Of a stretch of 64,000 nt of DNA, positions 18,512 to 26,931 are shown piece by piece. Source of the stretch: Bacteroidaceae bacterium (lineage in GTDB: Bacteria > Bacteroidota > Bacteroidia > Bacteroidales > Bacteroidaceae); assembly GCA_024697945.1 (NCBI GenBank), contig JAILRU010000086.1:38822-102821 (forward strand), written 5' to 3'. Made by a program: the position numbers and the translations under genes. Numbering within the stretch: position 1 is the first letter of the stretch; the number at the start of each line of letters is the position of its first letter. Below the pieces are notes generated by a model. It saw nothing but the letters and a program-made list of their open reading frames with translations, did not search any database and was not told the DNA's origin.

Positions 18512-18640
18512 TAATCTTTCCCGCTAAGGATAGTATTCCTTCCGTCATAGGATTACTATTCCTTCAGCCATAGGATTACTATTCCTTCAGCCGAAGGATT
18601 ACTATTCCTTCCCGCATAGGATTACTATTCCTTCAGCCAT
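18504..18640 (+). repeat. Six-unit 23-bp tandem repeat array, each unit a small hairpin
   Basis: Units start at 18504 (22 bp), 18526, 18549, 18572, 18595 and 18618, with AGGATTACTATTCCTTCAGC as the common core. In each, AAGGA or AGGA can pair with TCCT(T) across a 7-nt loop. A broken seventh unit follows. The first unit contains the stop codon of the ABC exporter gene. The array has no spacers and no associated cas genes, so it is not CRISPR. Confidence 0.9.
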
Positions 18641-18739
18641 AGGAATAGCCCGCTACCGCAGAAGGGACACTATGCTATAGTTCACGGGACATCAAAATAC
18701 GATTATTATGCAGTTTCACCCTCATTTTGAATCTTGAAT

Positions 18740-18770
18740 TTTGAATTTTGAATTATATGTCGTACCTTTG
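18740..18770 (+). promoter_or_regulatory. ispH promoter with repeat-derived -33 box
   Basis: TTTG at 18740-18743 and TACCTTTG at 18763-18770 are 19 bp apart. The TTTG belongs to a run of TTTTGAATT dispersed repeats (18727-18753). The start site would fall at or next to the ispH ATG at 18776. Confidence 0.7.
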
Positions 18771-18775
18771 CAGGC

Positions 18776-19696
18776 ATGAAGATAGAAATTGATCAGGGTT
18801 CGGGCTTCTGCTTCGGCGTGACCCGTGCCATCGGCAAGGCCGAAGAGGAACTGGCAAAGGAGGAACAGCTCTATTGTCTGGGCGACATCGTACACAACGG
18901 CAAGGAGTGCGACCGACTGCAGCAGATGGGACTGGTGACCATTAACCACCAACAGATGCGGGACATTCACAATGCCAAGGTGCTGCTGCGCGCTCATGGT
19001 GAACCGCCTTCCACCTACGCCCTGGCCCGCGAACGCGACATCAACCTGATAGATGCCACGTGCCCCGTCGTGCTGCACCTGCAGGAACGCATAAAGAAAG
19101 AGTACAGGACCCTCTCTAACTCTCCTTTAGAGGGAGAGGACTCTTCCCCTTTAAGGGGAGGTGGGGAAGGGTCCAAGCAGATTGTCATCTTCGGGAAGAA
19201 GGGCCATGCTGAGGTCATCGGCCTCGTGGGACAGACAGAGGAGACAGCCATCGTCATCGAGTCGGCAGACGACGTCAGGAAGCTGGACTTCAATCGCGAC
19301 ATCTGCCTATATTCCCAGACGACGATGCCGCTTGACGAGTTCCGGAAAATTGTCGAGTACGTCCAGCAGCACATCAGCCCCAATGCCACCTTCACCTATT
19401 ACGACACGATTTGCCGTCAAGTGGCAAACCGGATGCCCAACATACGCGACTTTGCGCTCAGGCACGACGTGGTGCTCTTCGTCTGCGGCAAGAAGAGTAG
19501 CAACGGTCGCGTGCTCTTCAACGAGTGCCGTGGGGCGAATCCCCGTTCGTACATGATAGATACAGCCAGCGAAATTGATGTCCGCTGGCTGCAAGGTTGT
19601 GATTCGATAGGCATCTGCGGTGCCACCAGCACCCCGAAATGGCTAATGGAGGAGTGCAAAATAAGAATCGAGCAACTGCTTGGCTGCCACGAATGA
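18776..19696 (+). CDS. ispH: 4-hydroxy-3-methylbut-2-enyl diphosphate reductase
   Basis: IspH is the last enzyme of the non-mevalonate pathway; it uses a [4Fe-4S] cluster to make IPP and DMAPP. The 306-residue protein has the cluster cysteines in GSGFCFGV (Cys12), TCPVV and GICGATSTPKWL, and the HGEPP block. Residues about 112-133 (TLSNSPLEGEDSSPLRGGGE) are coded by a dispersed repeat inserted in frame between two conserved strands, so the loop is longer than usual. The -7 box ends six bases before the ATG, so the mRNA may be nearly leaderless. The 3' end overlaps the convergent meaB gene by 54 bp. Confidence 0.95.
   Translation: MKIEIDQGSGFCFGVTRAIGKAEEELAKEEQLYCLGDIVHNGKECDRLQQMGLVTINHQQMRDIHNAKVLLRAHGEPPSTYALARERDINLIDATCPVVLHLQERIKKEYRTLSNSPLEGEDSSPLRGGGEGSKQIVIFGKKGHAEVIGLVGQTEETAIVIESADDVRKLDFNRDICLYSQTTMPLDEFRKIVEYVQQHISPNATFTYYDTICRQVANRMPNIRDFALRHDVVLFVCGKKSSNGRVLFNECRGANPRSYMIDTASEIDVRWLQGCDSIGICGATSTPKWLMEECKIRIEQLLGCHE
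19109..19175 (+). repeat. In-frame GACCCTCTC...GGGTC dispersed repeat inside ispH
   Basis: The insert runs from GGACCCTCTCTAACTCTCC to GGGGAAGGGTCC; its ends are complementary and it holds further inverted pairs (CTCTCCTTTAGAGGGAGAG). Its length keeps the frame. Similar GACCCC...GGGGTC units lie in cysQ and in spacers at 9.08 and 27.43 kb. Confidence 0.8.
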
Positions 19697-20740
19697 AGTC
19701 CGCTCGCCGCGAAGGACGCCCTGCTCGGCAGCCTGCAACATGTCGGAGATAGTGGGGTTGTGATAGAAGTTACCCATCAGTTGCTCGTTAATGCTTTCGT
19801 ACATCCAGTACTTCGCCTGCTCTGCCCGACGGTATTCGAAGTAACCATTCTTCTTCACGAAGTCAAGGTAGCTATAGACCATGTCCCAAACCTCCTTGAT
19901 GCCGTAGCCGTAGAAGCCGCTGTAGGTGAGGACCTGCGGCGCCCAGCCGCTTTCGGGCAGGGGGAACAGGTGCAGGGCATTGCGAAAGTGCGTGGCGGCA
20001 AGCTGGCACTTCTCGACGTTGTTGCCGTCGCATTTGTTGATGATGATGCCGTCCGCCATCTCCATGATGCCGCGCTTGATGCCTTGCAGCTCGTCGCCCG
20101 TACCTGCAAGCTGGATAAGCAGGAAGAAATCGACCATCGAGTGGCAGGCTGTCTCGCTCTGCCCCACCCCAACCGTCTCGACGAAAATCTTGTCGAAGCC
20201 AGCAGCCTCGCAGAGGATGATGGTCTCGCGTGTCTTGCGTGCCACACCGCCCAGACTGCCAGCAGACGGGCTGGGACGGATGAACGAGTCGGGGTGAACG
20301 CTCAGCTTCTCCATGCGTGTCTTGTCGCCAAGGATGCTGCCCTTGGTGCGTTCGCTGCTGGGGTCGATGGCAAGGACGGCCAATCGTCCGCCATACTCCT
20401 TCAGGACATGGATGCCGAACTCGTCGATGCTGGTGCTCTTGCCTGCACCGGGGACACCGCTGATGCCGATGCGCACGCTGTTGCCAGAGTGAGGCAGGCA
20501 CTTCTCTATAACCTCCTGCGCAACGGCCTGGTGCTCGGGGATGGTGCTCTCGACCAGGGTCACGGCTTGCCCCAGGATGGTGATGTCGCCTTTGAGGATA
20601 CCCTCCACGAAGTCTCCGGCTGAGAGGCGACGGCGCACGAAGCGCTTGCGGTTGAGGTTAGGATTGACGGAGGTCACAGGTCCCACACCGTCGTTCACGG
20701 TCAGGCCTGCATACTCGGGATTATTCTCAGGATGTTCCAT
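19643..20740 (-). CDS. meaB: Methylmalonyl-CoA mutase-associated GTPase MeaB
   Basis: MeaB is a G3E-type GTPase that guards and gates cobalamin loading of methylmalonyl-CoA mutase, an enzyme of the succinate-propionate pathway. The 365-residue protein has Walker A GISGVPGAGKST, the switch region DPSSERTKGSILGDKTRM, VETVGVGQSE, and the base-recognition motif INKCDGNN. The mutase genes are not in this window. Its stop lies inside the 3' end of ispH, and its start overlaps the end of the DUF1573 gene by 14 bp, so those two are likely co-transcribed. Confidence 0.95.
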   Translation of the reverse strand: MEHPENNPEYAGLTVNDGVGPVTSVNPNLNRKRFVRRRLSAGDFVEGILKGDITILGQAVTLVESTIPEHQAVAQEVIEKCLPHSGNSVRIGISGVPGAGKSTSIDEFGIHVLKEYGGRLAVLAIDPSSERTKGSILGDKTRMEKLSVHPDSFIRPSPSAGSLGGVARKTRETIILCEAAGFDKIFVETVGVGQSETACHSMVDFFLLIQLAGTGDELQGIKRGIMEMADGIIINKCDGNNVEKCQLAATHFRNALHLFPLPESGWAPQVLTYSGFYGYGIKEVWDMVYSYLDFVKKNGYFEYRRAEQAKYWMYESINEQLMGNFYHNPTISDMLQAAEQGVLRGERTSFVAAKQLLDSYFALLH

Positions 20741-21812
20741 TTACTTCTACATTAATGTATTGTTTAGCTTGTTTGGGAGCGTCAGTTATGAGCAAGACGC
20801 GCATACGGCCCTTGCTCTTATGCAGGTAACGTGCGGTGACGCTTATCTTCAGCTTCGTACTCTTGCCAGGGTGTATTGTGCTTTCGGCAATCCTGACACC
20901 GATGGCCTTGTTGAAGACCTGAACCTGTTGTATGTGCAGGTCCCGTTTCCCCGTGTTGGTCAGGACGATGGTATGGCTGACTTCCTTCTTCCCGCTTTGG
21001 GGCGTCATCTCGACAGACGACTCACTGGTGGAAAGCTCCGGCGCCAAGGCGAGGGCCTCGTCGTCCATATAGGAAAAGTTCGGTAGCAAGATGGCAGAGA
21101 CAAGTATCTCGTTCGTCTCGCCAATCTTGTCGCCCAGATAGCGTGACAGGTAGATGCTAGTTTGATGCAGCCCCATGTGGGTGAGCTTCTCGCTGTCGAG
21201 GGTGAGGCGTATCGTGCCGACCTTGCCGGCAGGGATATCCTCGGGTTCGTATTGGGCGGAAAGGAACGAGGGCAGATGCATTAGCTCGGGCCGGTAGGCA
21301 GTACGGTCGGTGTTTAATATCTGCAGCTCTGCCGTCGGATGGTCTCCGCTGTTAACATCCTCAAACTCCACGATATTCGTCATTAGGCGCACGTTCCCGA
21401 GGTCAATGGGGAACTCGTCGCTATAGTCATGCACTTCGGTCACGACGGTGCCCTGGATGGCAATGTAGGAGGGCTTGTCCGAAGCATTCGTCAGCACCTC
21501 GACCTCCTTGTAGAAAGTACCCAGAAGATTGGCATTGAATGTCAACTCTATCTCGCCTCGGGAACCGGCGGCGATAGGAGCCGTTGGGAACGTGACATCC
21601 ATGCAGTCGCACGATGCCTTCGCTTCCTTGATGAGCAGAGGCGCAGAGCCCTTGTTCGTAAAGCCCAGCCTGAACTTGCGCGGCGTCTGGAATGCCACTT
21701 CACCCGCCTTCTTGATATCCGAATCGGGCACAAAGCGAGGCTGTGCCCTGAGCAAAAGGCAAGAAGCCAGGGGCAAAAAAAGAAGAAAAAAAAGTATCAG
21801 GCGTCTGTTCAT
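20727..21812 (-). CDS. DUF1573 domain-containing exported protein
   Basis: A 361-residue exported protein. A signal peptide of about 23 residues ends at LLLRAQ. The DUF1573 domain follows: FTNKGSAPLLIKEAKASCDCMDVTFP, with the conserved SCDC-type cysteines, then GEIELTFNANLLGTFYKEVEV. The rest is made of Ig-like beta modules (ASH/PapD-like folds), the last near QVFNKAIGVRI. The family is abundant in Bacteroidetes and its job is unknown. It shares a transcription unit with meaB, though no functional link is evident. Confidence 0.85.
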   Translation of the reverse strand: MNRRLILFFLLFLPLASCLLLRAQPRFVPDSDIKKAGEVAFQTPRKFRLGFTNKGSAPLLIKEAKASCDCMDVTFPTAPIAAGSRGEIELTFNANLLGTFYKEVEVLTNASDKPSYIAIQGTVVTEVHDYSDEFPIDLGNVRLMTNIVEFEDVNSGDHPTAELQILNTDRTAYRPELMHLPSFLSAQYEPEDIPAGKVGTIRLTLDSEKLTHMGLHQTSIYLSRYLGDKIGETNEILVSAILLPNFSYMDDEALALAPELSTSESSVEMTPQSGKKEVSHTIVLTNTGKRDLHIQQVQVFNKAIGVRIAESTIHPGKSTKLKISVTARYLHKSKGRMRVLLITDAPKQAKQYINVEVNGTS

Positions 21813-21840
21813 TGTCCGTTGTCAGTAGTCAAATTCCCCG

Positions 21841-21848
21841 CAAAGATA
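21841..21848 (-). promoter_or_regulatory. -7 box for the DUF1573-meaB unit
   Basis: On the minus strand TATCTTTG lies 29 bp before the start codon of the DUF1573 gene and is followed by GCGGGG. A clear TTTG at the usual distance is missing; one lies closer (14 bp). Confidence 0.5.
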
Positions 21849-21943
21849 CCTCATTTTTATGACAAAACCAATGTTCGAGGCAAAAACATCCCCTCTTCTT
21901 ATATTTTTTTAAGGAAAGTGATGGCAAAGTCATAATAATAATG

Positions 21944-21951
21944 TATCTTTG
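21944..21951 (+). promoter_or_regulatory. -7 box for the GT-C glycosyltransferase gene
   Basis: TATCTTTG followed by CGCCCG, 24 bp before the ATG at 21976. This box contains an in-frame TTG at 21949, which therefore cannot be the translation start. Confidence 0.6.
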
Positions 21952-21975
21952 CGCCCGATTATTGACGTTATATCT

Positions 21976-23493
21976 ATGACACGAAAAACTTGCATAGAGA
22001 CGCTCCTTCTGTTACTCTCCACAGTACTTGTCATTACGCTGTTCAGTACCTGCTCGTTCCTCTATCCGCTCAATCCGTGGGACGATGCCAAAGTCTATCT
22101 GACCATTGGCAATGCCATGTATAGCGGAAAAGAGCTGTATGTGGACATCTTCGACCACAAGGGGCCGGTTCTCTTCTTCCTGCATGAACTTGCGGCAGTG
22201 TTCTCGCGCAACAGCTTCACCGGAATATACCTGATAGAGCTGATATGCTGCTTCTTCTACCTGCGCTACTCGCTGCGCATCATGCGCCTCTTCTCCGCTT
22301 CCCCCTTCACCATGCCGCTGACGTGTCTCCTGGGCGTGATAACCTATTGCTCGGACTTCTTCAGCTACGGCGACAGCGTAGAGGAGTTCTCGCTTCCCAT
22401 CCTGGCGCACTGCCTGTACTACATGCTGCGCTTCGCGAAAGACTGTCACGTCCCAACCCGATGGCAGTCATTTGCAATGGGCTTGGGACTCGCACTCATC
22501 TTCTGGATGAAGTTCAACCTGCTGTTCTTCTACTTCGGAGCCATCCTTGCGCTCGCCTACATCGCCTGGAAGCACCAGCAGTTGGAGGAGCTGAAGCGCG
22601 TCGTCCTGTGGGTGTTCGTCGGAGCGGTAGCCGTCACCGTTCCTGTGTTGGGCTACTTTGCCGTCCACGGAACTCTGGATGCGCTTTGGGAGTCATATTT
22701 CATGGTCAATATCTTCAGCTATCACGGCGTGTCGGCCAACGGCGAACCCGCCTTCTGGTGGTTCAAGTTCGTGAAGCTCTTCATCTGGGCATTGCTCATG
22801 CTGCCCGTCATCTTCTTGAAAGAGCGATGGGAGGTCAAGTTGCTCATCTACGCCACGTACGGTGTACTGCTGCTGTCGTTCGCCACGATGACGGTGCAGT
22901 TCTACTACTTCCTGACCATCTTCACTTTCTTCCCCATCCTCGTCAGCTATATCCGCAACTATAAGCCCACCCTGTGCACCTACCTCTGCATGGCACTTGT
23001 CTGCGTGGCAGATGCAGCAACCAACTGGAACCTCGTATCGCTGCTGAATGGCACATTCTCTCGCAGCGTGCTTGAAATGGCAGAAATCATCAATGCCAAT
23101 AAGAGCGACGACAGCGAGGTGCTCACATTCAGCTCCTACGATACCGGCATCTATCTCTACACCAATCACCTCCCGCCCAACAGGAACTACTTCCTCTCCA
23201 GCATCCTCGACCCCGAGATCCGCCAAGAACAGGCGGACCTGGTCGCTTCGGGAAAGATAAAATACCTGGTACGCGAGATAGAGGCCGTCACGACATGTCA
23301 CGAATACTACGACGCACCGATACCGGACAACTACCACCTCATCTACGACAAGGAGGAGCTTTTCCGTTACCGTTTCATCACAACGCCCCACAAGTACTTT
23401 TGGAACCTCGTCTGGCCGCGTGTCTTCCTGAAATACGTCATGGAACCATCCACCGTTGCCCAGCGCATGCAAATCTACGAGAGACAGCCGTAG
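21976..23493 (+). CDS. GT-C type membrane glycosyltransferase (GT39-like)
   Basis: A 505-residue membrane protein with about ten hydrophobic segments. The first loop has the acidic pair and aromatic pattern typical of GT-C enzymes that use lipid-phosphate sugars: PLNPWDDAKVYLTIGNAM, then YVDIFDHKGPVLFFLHE. It likely transfers a sugar to a lipid or protein on the outer face of the inner membrane. The soluble C-terminal 130 residues may bind the acceptor. I start it at ATG 21976 because an upstream in-frame TTG lies inside the promoter. It stands alone, with no neighbouring polysaccharide cluster. Confidence 0.75.
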   Translation: MTRKTCIETLLLLLSTVLVITLFSTCSFLYPLNPWDDAKVYLTIGNAMYSGKELYVDIFDHKGPVLFFLHELAAVFSRNSFTGIYLIELICCFFYLRYSLRIMRLFSASPFTMPLTCLLGVITYCSDFFSYGDSVEEFSLPILAHCLYYMLRFAKDCHVPTRWQSFAMGLGLALIFWMKFNLLFFYFGAILALAYIAWKHQQLEELKRVVLWVFVGAVAVTVPVLGYFAVHGTLDALWESYFMVNIFSYHGVSANGEPAFWWFKFVKLFIWALLMLPVIFLKERWEVKLLIYATYGVLLLSFATMTVQFYYFLTIFTFFPILVSYIRNYKPTLCTYLCMALVCVADAATNWNLVSLLNGTFSRSVLEMAEIINANKSDDSEVLTFSSYDTGIYLYTNHLPPNRNYFLSSILDPEIRQEQADLVASGKIKYLVREIEAVTTCHEYYDAPIPDNYHLIYDKEELFRYRFITTPHKYFWNLVWPRVFLKYVMEPSTVAQRMQIYERQP

Positions 23494-23538
23494 CAACAAA
23501 GAATGAAAAAATGAAAAAATAAGATATAAGAAAATAAG

Positions 23539-23696
23539 ATGAAACACATCAAGACACTCATCTTCGCACTCCTCTGCGCTCTCGCAGGGACAGCACAGGC
23601 GCAGTCGGCCATCGGCTGAATGGTCGCAAGCTCGCAGGCAAGCCGACAGCAAAAGGCATTTACATCAACAAGGGACATAAATTCATCATCAAATAG
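23539..23696 (+). pseudogene. Relic of a T9SS cargo gene: signal peptide joined to a sorting tail
   Basis: 23539-23619 codes for a 26-residue signal peptide (MKHIKTLIFALLCALAGTAQAQ) and then hits TGA. Two bases out of frame, 23616-23696 codes for LNGRKLAGKPTAKGIYINKG and ends in KFIIK and a stop, a complete sorting-tail end. The body of the protein is missing. The tail DNA is closely similar to the tail at 26944-27024, so the relic may come from recombination between cargo genes or from a deletion. Confidence 0.7.
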
Positions 23697-23709
23697 GATA
23701 ACTAAAACA

Positions 23710-24354
23710 ATGAAGAACAGAATTTACAAACAATTCTCTATCCGGGCGGCAATGACGCTCGCAGTAATGATGCTCACCGCCACGACGGCGTGGGCGCAGA
23801 CCCGGTACTCTGTCTCCTACATCAATGCCGATGGCAACTCCGCCACTTGCGAAATGGCCGATGCCGTCTCCATCTACATGGAGGGCACCTCTCAATTCTC
23901 GAGCTCGTTTCACTGGCTCGTCGTCGATAACGACATCACGCTCAACGGCGCAAGTAATTCCAGTTGGAGTGATCAAAACCTCATCCTCGGTGACGGCAAG
24001 ACGCTCACCATCAACGGACAGATGAATTTCTCATACAACGGCAGCCTGAACATTTATGCCCAGAGCGGCGGCACGGGTAAGCTCGTTGTCAGCGGAGACT
24101 GTGCGAACCAAGGTGCTCTTCAGGTACCTAACGGCAAGACTCTAACCATCAACGGTGGCACCGTGGAGTTGACGAACACGAACAGTAATGGCTTTGCCTT
24201 ACGCGGCAACCTCGTCATGAACGGCGGCAATCTCACCGCTGGCGGCTCTTGCGATGGCATCTCCGGAAACACCACCATCAACTGGAAGAACAACACCGAC
24301 AGCATCAAGCCCAAAAACTACGGCGGCAACGTGACCTTCGCCGACGGCAAGTAA
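23710..24354 (+). CDS. N-terminal open segment of a broken InlB/BspA-like surface protein
   Basis: This segment of 214 residues begins with a signal peptide (MKNRIYKQFSIRAAMTLAVM to AWAQ) followed by a repetitive, glycine- and asparagine-rich beta-helix-like region (LTINGQMNFSYNG, LTINGGTVELTNTN). It ends at TAA (24352-24354). The frame stays open directly after this stop and continues as the next entry, so the stop is an interruption and not a natural end. I chose ATG 23710 for its signal peptide; an earlier in-frame ATG at 23620 lies in the relic tail. A truncated secreted product is possible. Confidence 0.75.
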   Translation: MKNRIYKQFSIRAAMTLAVMMLTATTAWAQTRYSVSYINADGNSATCEMADAVSIYMEGTSQFSSSFHWLVVDNDITLNGASNSSWSDQNLILGDGKTLTINGQMNFSYNGSLNIYAQSGGTGKLVVSGDCANQGALQVPNGKTLTINGGTVELTNTNSNGFALRGNLVMNGGNLTAGGSCDGISGNTTINWKNNTDSIKPKNYGGNVTFADGK

Positions 24355-24423
24355 GCGAAGGATGCCAGCGGCAACGTTTACGGCGGTACGCTGACCAACG
24401 CGCAGAAATCGGCCATCGCCAAC

Positions 24424-26901
24424 GTGGAGCTGCAGCCCGCCACCGAGGTTGAGTATGCTACCTATCTCAGTGCCCACTACTACACCCTCAACCTCCCCGA
24501 CGGCGTGACAGCCAGCGGTGAACACTCGACCTACAACAACGTGGACTACTACGCCCCCGGCACCACCGTCACCCTCAGCGGCGGCACCACTCCTGCTGGC
24601 TACGCCGTCAGCGACTACAAAGTCGATGGCACCCCCATTGGCGGAACCACCTTCGAGATTAGCAGCAATGCCATCGTAACAATTGTAACTACGCCCATCG
24701 AATACAGCATCACCTATCACGAGAACGGAGGCACGATGCCTAACGTTTACCCCACGACCTACGACATAGAGAGCGCGGACATTACGCTGCCAACACTCAC
24801 CCGCGATGGTTACACCTTCGGCGGATGGTACGTCAATGACGGTCTGACGGGCGATGCCGTGACGACCATTACAACAGGCGCATACGGAGCCAAGGAGTTC
24901 TGGGCCAAGTGGACGGCACACACCTACACTGTTGCCTTCGACAAGAACAACAACGACGCCACCGGCACGATGGACGCGCAGTCGTTTACCTACGGCGAGA
25001 GCGCGAAGGCACTCACCGCCAATGCCTTTGAGCGCACGGGCTACACGTTCAGCGGATGGAACACCGCGGCCGACGGCAGCGGCTCTGCCTACACCAATCA
25101 GCAAGAGGTGCAGAACCTGACCAACGAGCAGGGTGCCACGGTGACGCTCTACGCACAATGGACGCTGACCACATACAGCATCACCTACCACGCGAATGAT
25201 GGCACGATGCCAGACGGCTATACCACGACCTATACCATCTTGAGCACGACCGTCACGCTGGCCACGCCCACCCGCATGGGCTACACCTTCAGCGGATGGA
25301 AGAACGGTGAGACAGCTTATGACTTCAACAGCGCCGTGACCAGCTATCTCACGCTCACCGCATCATGGATCGCTCATACCTACACCGTCCAGTTCGACAA
25401 GAACGCCGACGATGCCACGGGCACGATGGAGCCGATGCAGCTGACCTACGACGACTGGGTGACGCTCGGCAATTCTTTCTCCCGCACAGGCTACAAGTTC
25501 ACTGGATGGAACACCAAGGCCAACGGCAGCGGCACCTCGTTCAGCAGCGAGGAATGGGTGCGCAACCTGACCGACGAGGACAACGGCAATGTCGTGCTCT
25601 ACGCGCAGTGGGTTGCCGCCATCAACATCGCCACATGCAGCGCCACCGTGCCCGACCAGACGATGGGCGGCTACAGCTACATCTACTATAAGTTTGAGTC
25701 CGCGAACAGCAACGCGGAACTGGCCGCAACGCTGGAAATCACGGTCAAGGACGGCAATAAGGTGCTGACACTTGGCACGGACTACGAGTTCGGCAACGTC
25801 GTATATGCCGCCACCGGAGATGGAATGCCCGAAAGCGTCGACGACGAGTGCCTGCTGGAGATTAGGGGCATTGGCGCATACGACGGAAGTCTCTGGGCTC
25901 CGTTCACCATTACCGTGGACGATGACAACGACACGTGGGGCCAGCTTACCTGGGCCTTCCACGCCGGCACGCTCACCATCAGCGGCACGGGAGAGATGAT
26001 GAAATCCGCCAGCGACTACAGAGGCTATACTTGGTTCAGGGTTGCCCAATATGTCAAGGCCATCACCATTGGCGAAGGCATCACCTCCGTAGCCGCAGAG
26101 GCCTTTGCCGGAACATCACAGGTGAACTATTACAGCAACGTCACGTCGCTCAGCCTGCCCTCAACGCTGACCACCATCGGTGCGAACGCCTTCGCTTACT
26201 GCACGGGCCTGAGCATCAACTTGGCAGACCTCACCGGCATCGACTATCCAGCCAGTGCTTTCAGCTACATCAACAGCATCACCGGTACGCTCAACGACAA
26301 TGCCGACAACACCAAGACAATCACCATGATGTCCTTAGCTGGCAGCACCAACATCACACTCAACGGTCGCACGCTCTACAAAGACAACAACTGGAACACC
26401 ATCTGTCTGCCGTTCGGTTTAGGCGATAACAGAGCTGAGGATGGTCACCACTTCGACGGCACGCCCTTTGCAGGTGCTACGGTAATGGAACTTGACAGAA
26501 CACAATCCTGCTTCGATGACTCCGACGGCAGGCTTACTCTCTATTTCAATACGGCCACGTCCATCACCGCCGGTAAACCTTATATTGTTAAGTGGGAAGG
26601 CGACGGCACCAACAACCTCGTCAATCCCGAGTTCACTGCCGTGACCGTGAGCAGCACGGCGGCTGGCACCGTCAAGAGCAGCGACAATACGGTGAGCTTC
26701 AAGGGTAACTACAGCCCCGTGGAGCTTGCAGCTGGCGGAAGCAATTACTACCTGGGCAGTGGCAACGAGCTCTACTATCCCAGCGACGCCCGTACCATGA
26801 ACGCCTTCCGTGCGTACTTCGAGTTGACGGACCCCACCCCCGTCAAGGAGTTCAGGCTGAACTTCGGCAATGAAGACGCTACGCGTCTGAATGAAGAATG
26901 A
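24424..26901 (+). CDS. Main open segment of the broken InlB/BspA-like surface protein
   Basis: A segment of 825 residues in the same frame as the upstream fragment; the first in-frame start-type codon (GTG, 24424) is only nominal. It has four tandem InlB B-type (Listeria-Bacteroides) repeats of about 65-80 residues, each with a TRxGYTFxGW-like core and ending in AKW, AQW, ASW and AQW. A link domain and a BspA-type leucine-rich region follow (ITIGEGITSVAAEAFAG, LSLPSTLTTIGANAFAYCTG), then a beta-rich end domain similar to the partial gene at the window start. Such proteins bind host or bacterial partners at the surface. It stops at TGA 26899 just before its own sorting tail. Confidence 0.8.
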   Translation: MELQPATEVEYATYLSAHYYTLNLPDGVTASGEHSTYNNVDYYAPGTTVTLSGGTTPAGYAVSDYKVDGTPIGGTTFEISSNAIVTIVTTPIEYSITYHENGGTMPNVYPTTYDIESADITLPTLTRDGYTFGGWYVNDGLTGDAVTTITTGAYGAKEFWAKWTAHTYTVAFDKNNNDATGTMDAQSFTYGESAKALTANAFERTGYTFSGWNTAADGSGSAYTNQQEVQNLTNEQGATVTLYAQWTLTTYSITYHANDGTMPDGYTTTYTILSTTVTLATPTRMGYTFSGWKNGETAYDFNSAVTSYLTLTASWIAHTYTVQFDKNADDATGTMEPMQLTYDDWVTLGNSFSRTGYKFTGWNTKANGSGTSFSSEEWVRNLTDEDNGNVVLYAQWVAAINIATCSATVPDQTMGGYSYIYYKFESANSNAELAATLEITVKDGNKVLTLGTDYEFGNVVYAATGDGMPESVDDECLLEIRGIGAYDGSLWAPFTITVDDDNDTWGQLTWAFHAGTLTISGTGEMMKSASDYRGYTWFRVAQYVKAITIGEGITSVAAEAFAGTSQVNYYSNVTSLSLPSTLTTIGANAFAYCTGLSINLADLTGIDYPASAFSYINSITGTLNDNADNTKTITMMSLAGSTNITLNGRTLYKDNNWNTICLPFGLGDNRAEDGHHFDGTPFAGATVMELDRTQSCFDDSDGRLTLYFNTATSITAGKPYIVKWEGDGTNNLVNPEFTAVTVSSTAAGTVKSSDNTVSFKGNYSPVELAAGGSNYYLGSGNELYYPSDARTMNAFRAYFELTDPTPVKEFRLNFGNEDATRLNEE

Positions 26902-26931
26902 AGAATGAAGAATGAAGAATTTGCTACCGCC
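26889..26931 (+). repeat. GAATGAA x4 plus GAATTTGCTACCGCC element
   Basis: Four exact 7-bp units (26889-26916) are followed by GAATTTGCTACCGCC (26917-26931). The same 15-bp core occurs at 41074-41088 and, reversed, at 58919-58933. Here the heptamers bring a TGA into the frame of the surface-protein gene. Confidence 0.85.

Noticed and set aside
18504..18640. CRISPR array
   Set aside because: The 23-bp units follow each other directly without unique spacers, and no cas genes are present.
26899..26901. Selenocysteine or programmed readthrough at the TGA
   Set aside because: The TGA arises from the heptamer repeat, there is no evident SECIS-like stem, and a second, different stop (TAA) lies in the same gene.
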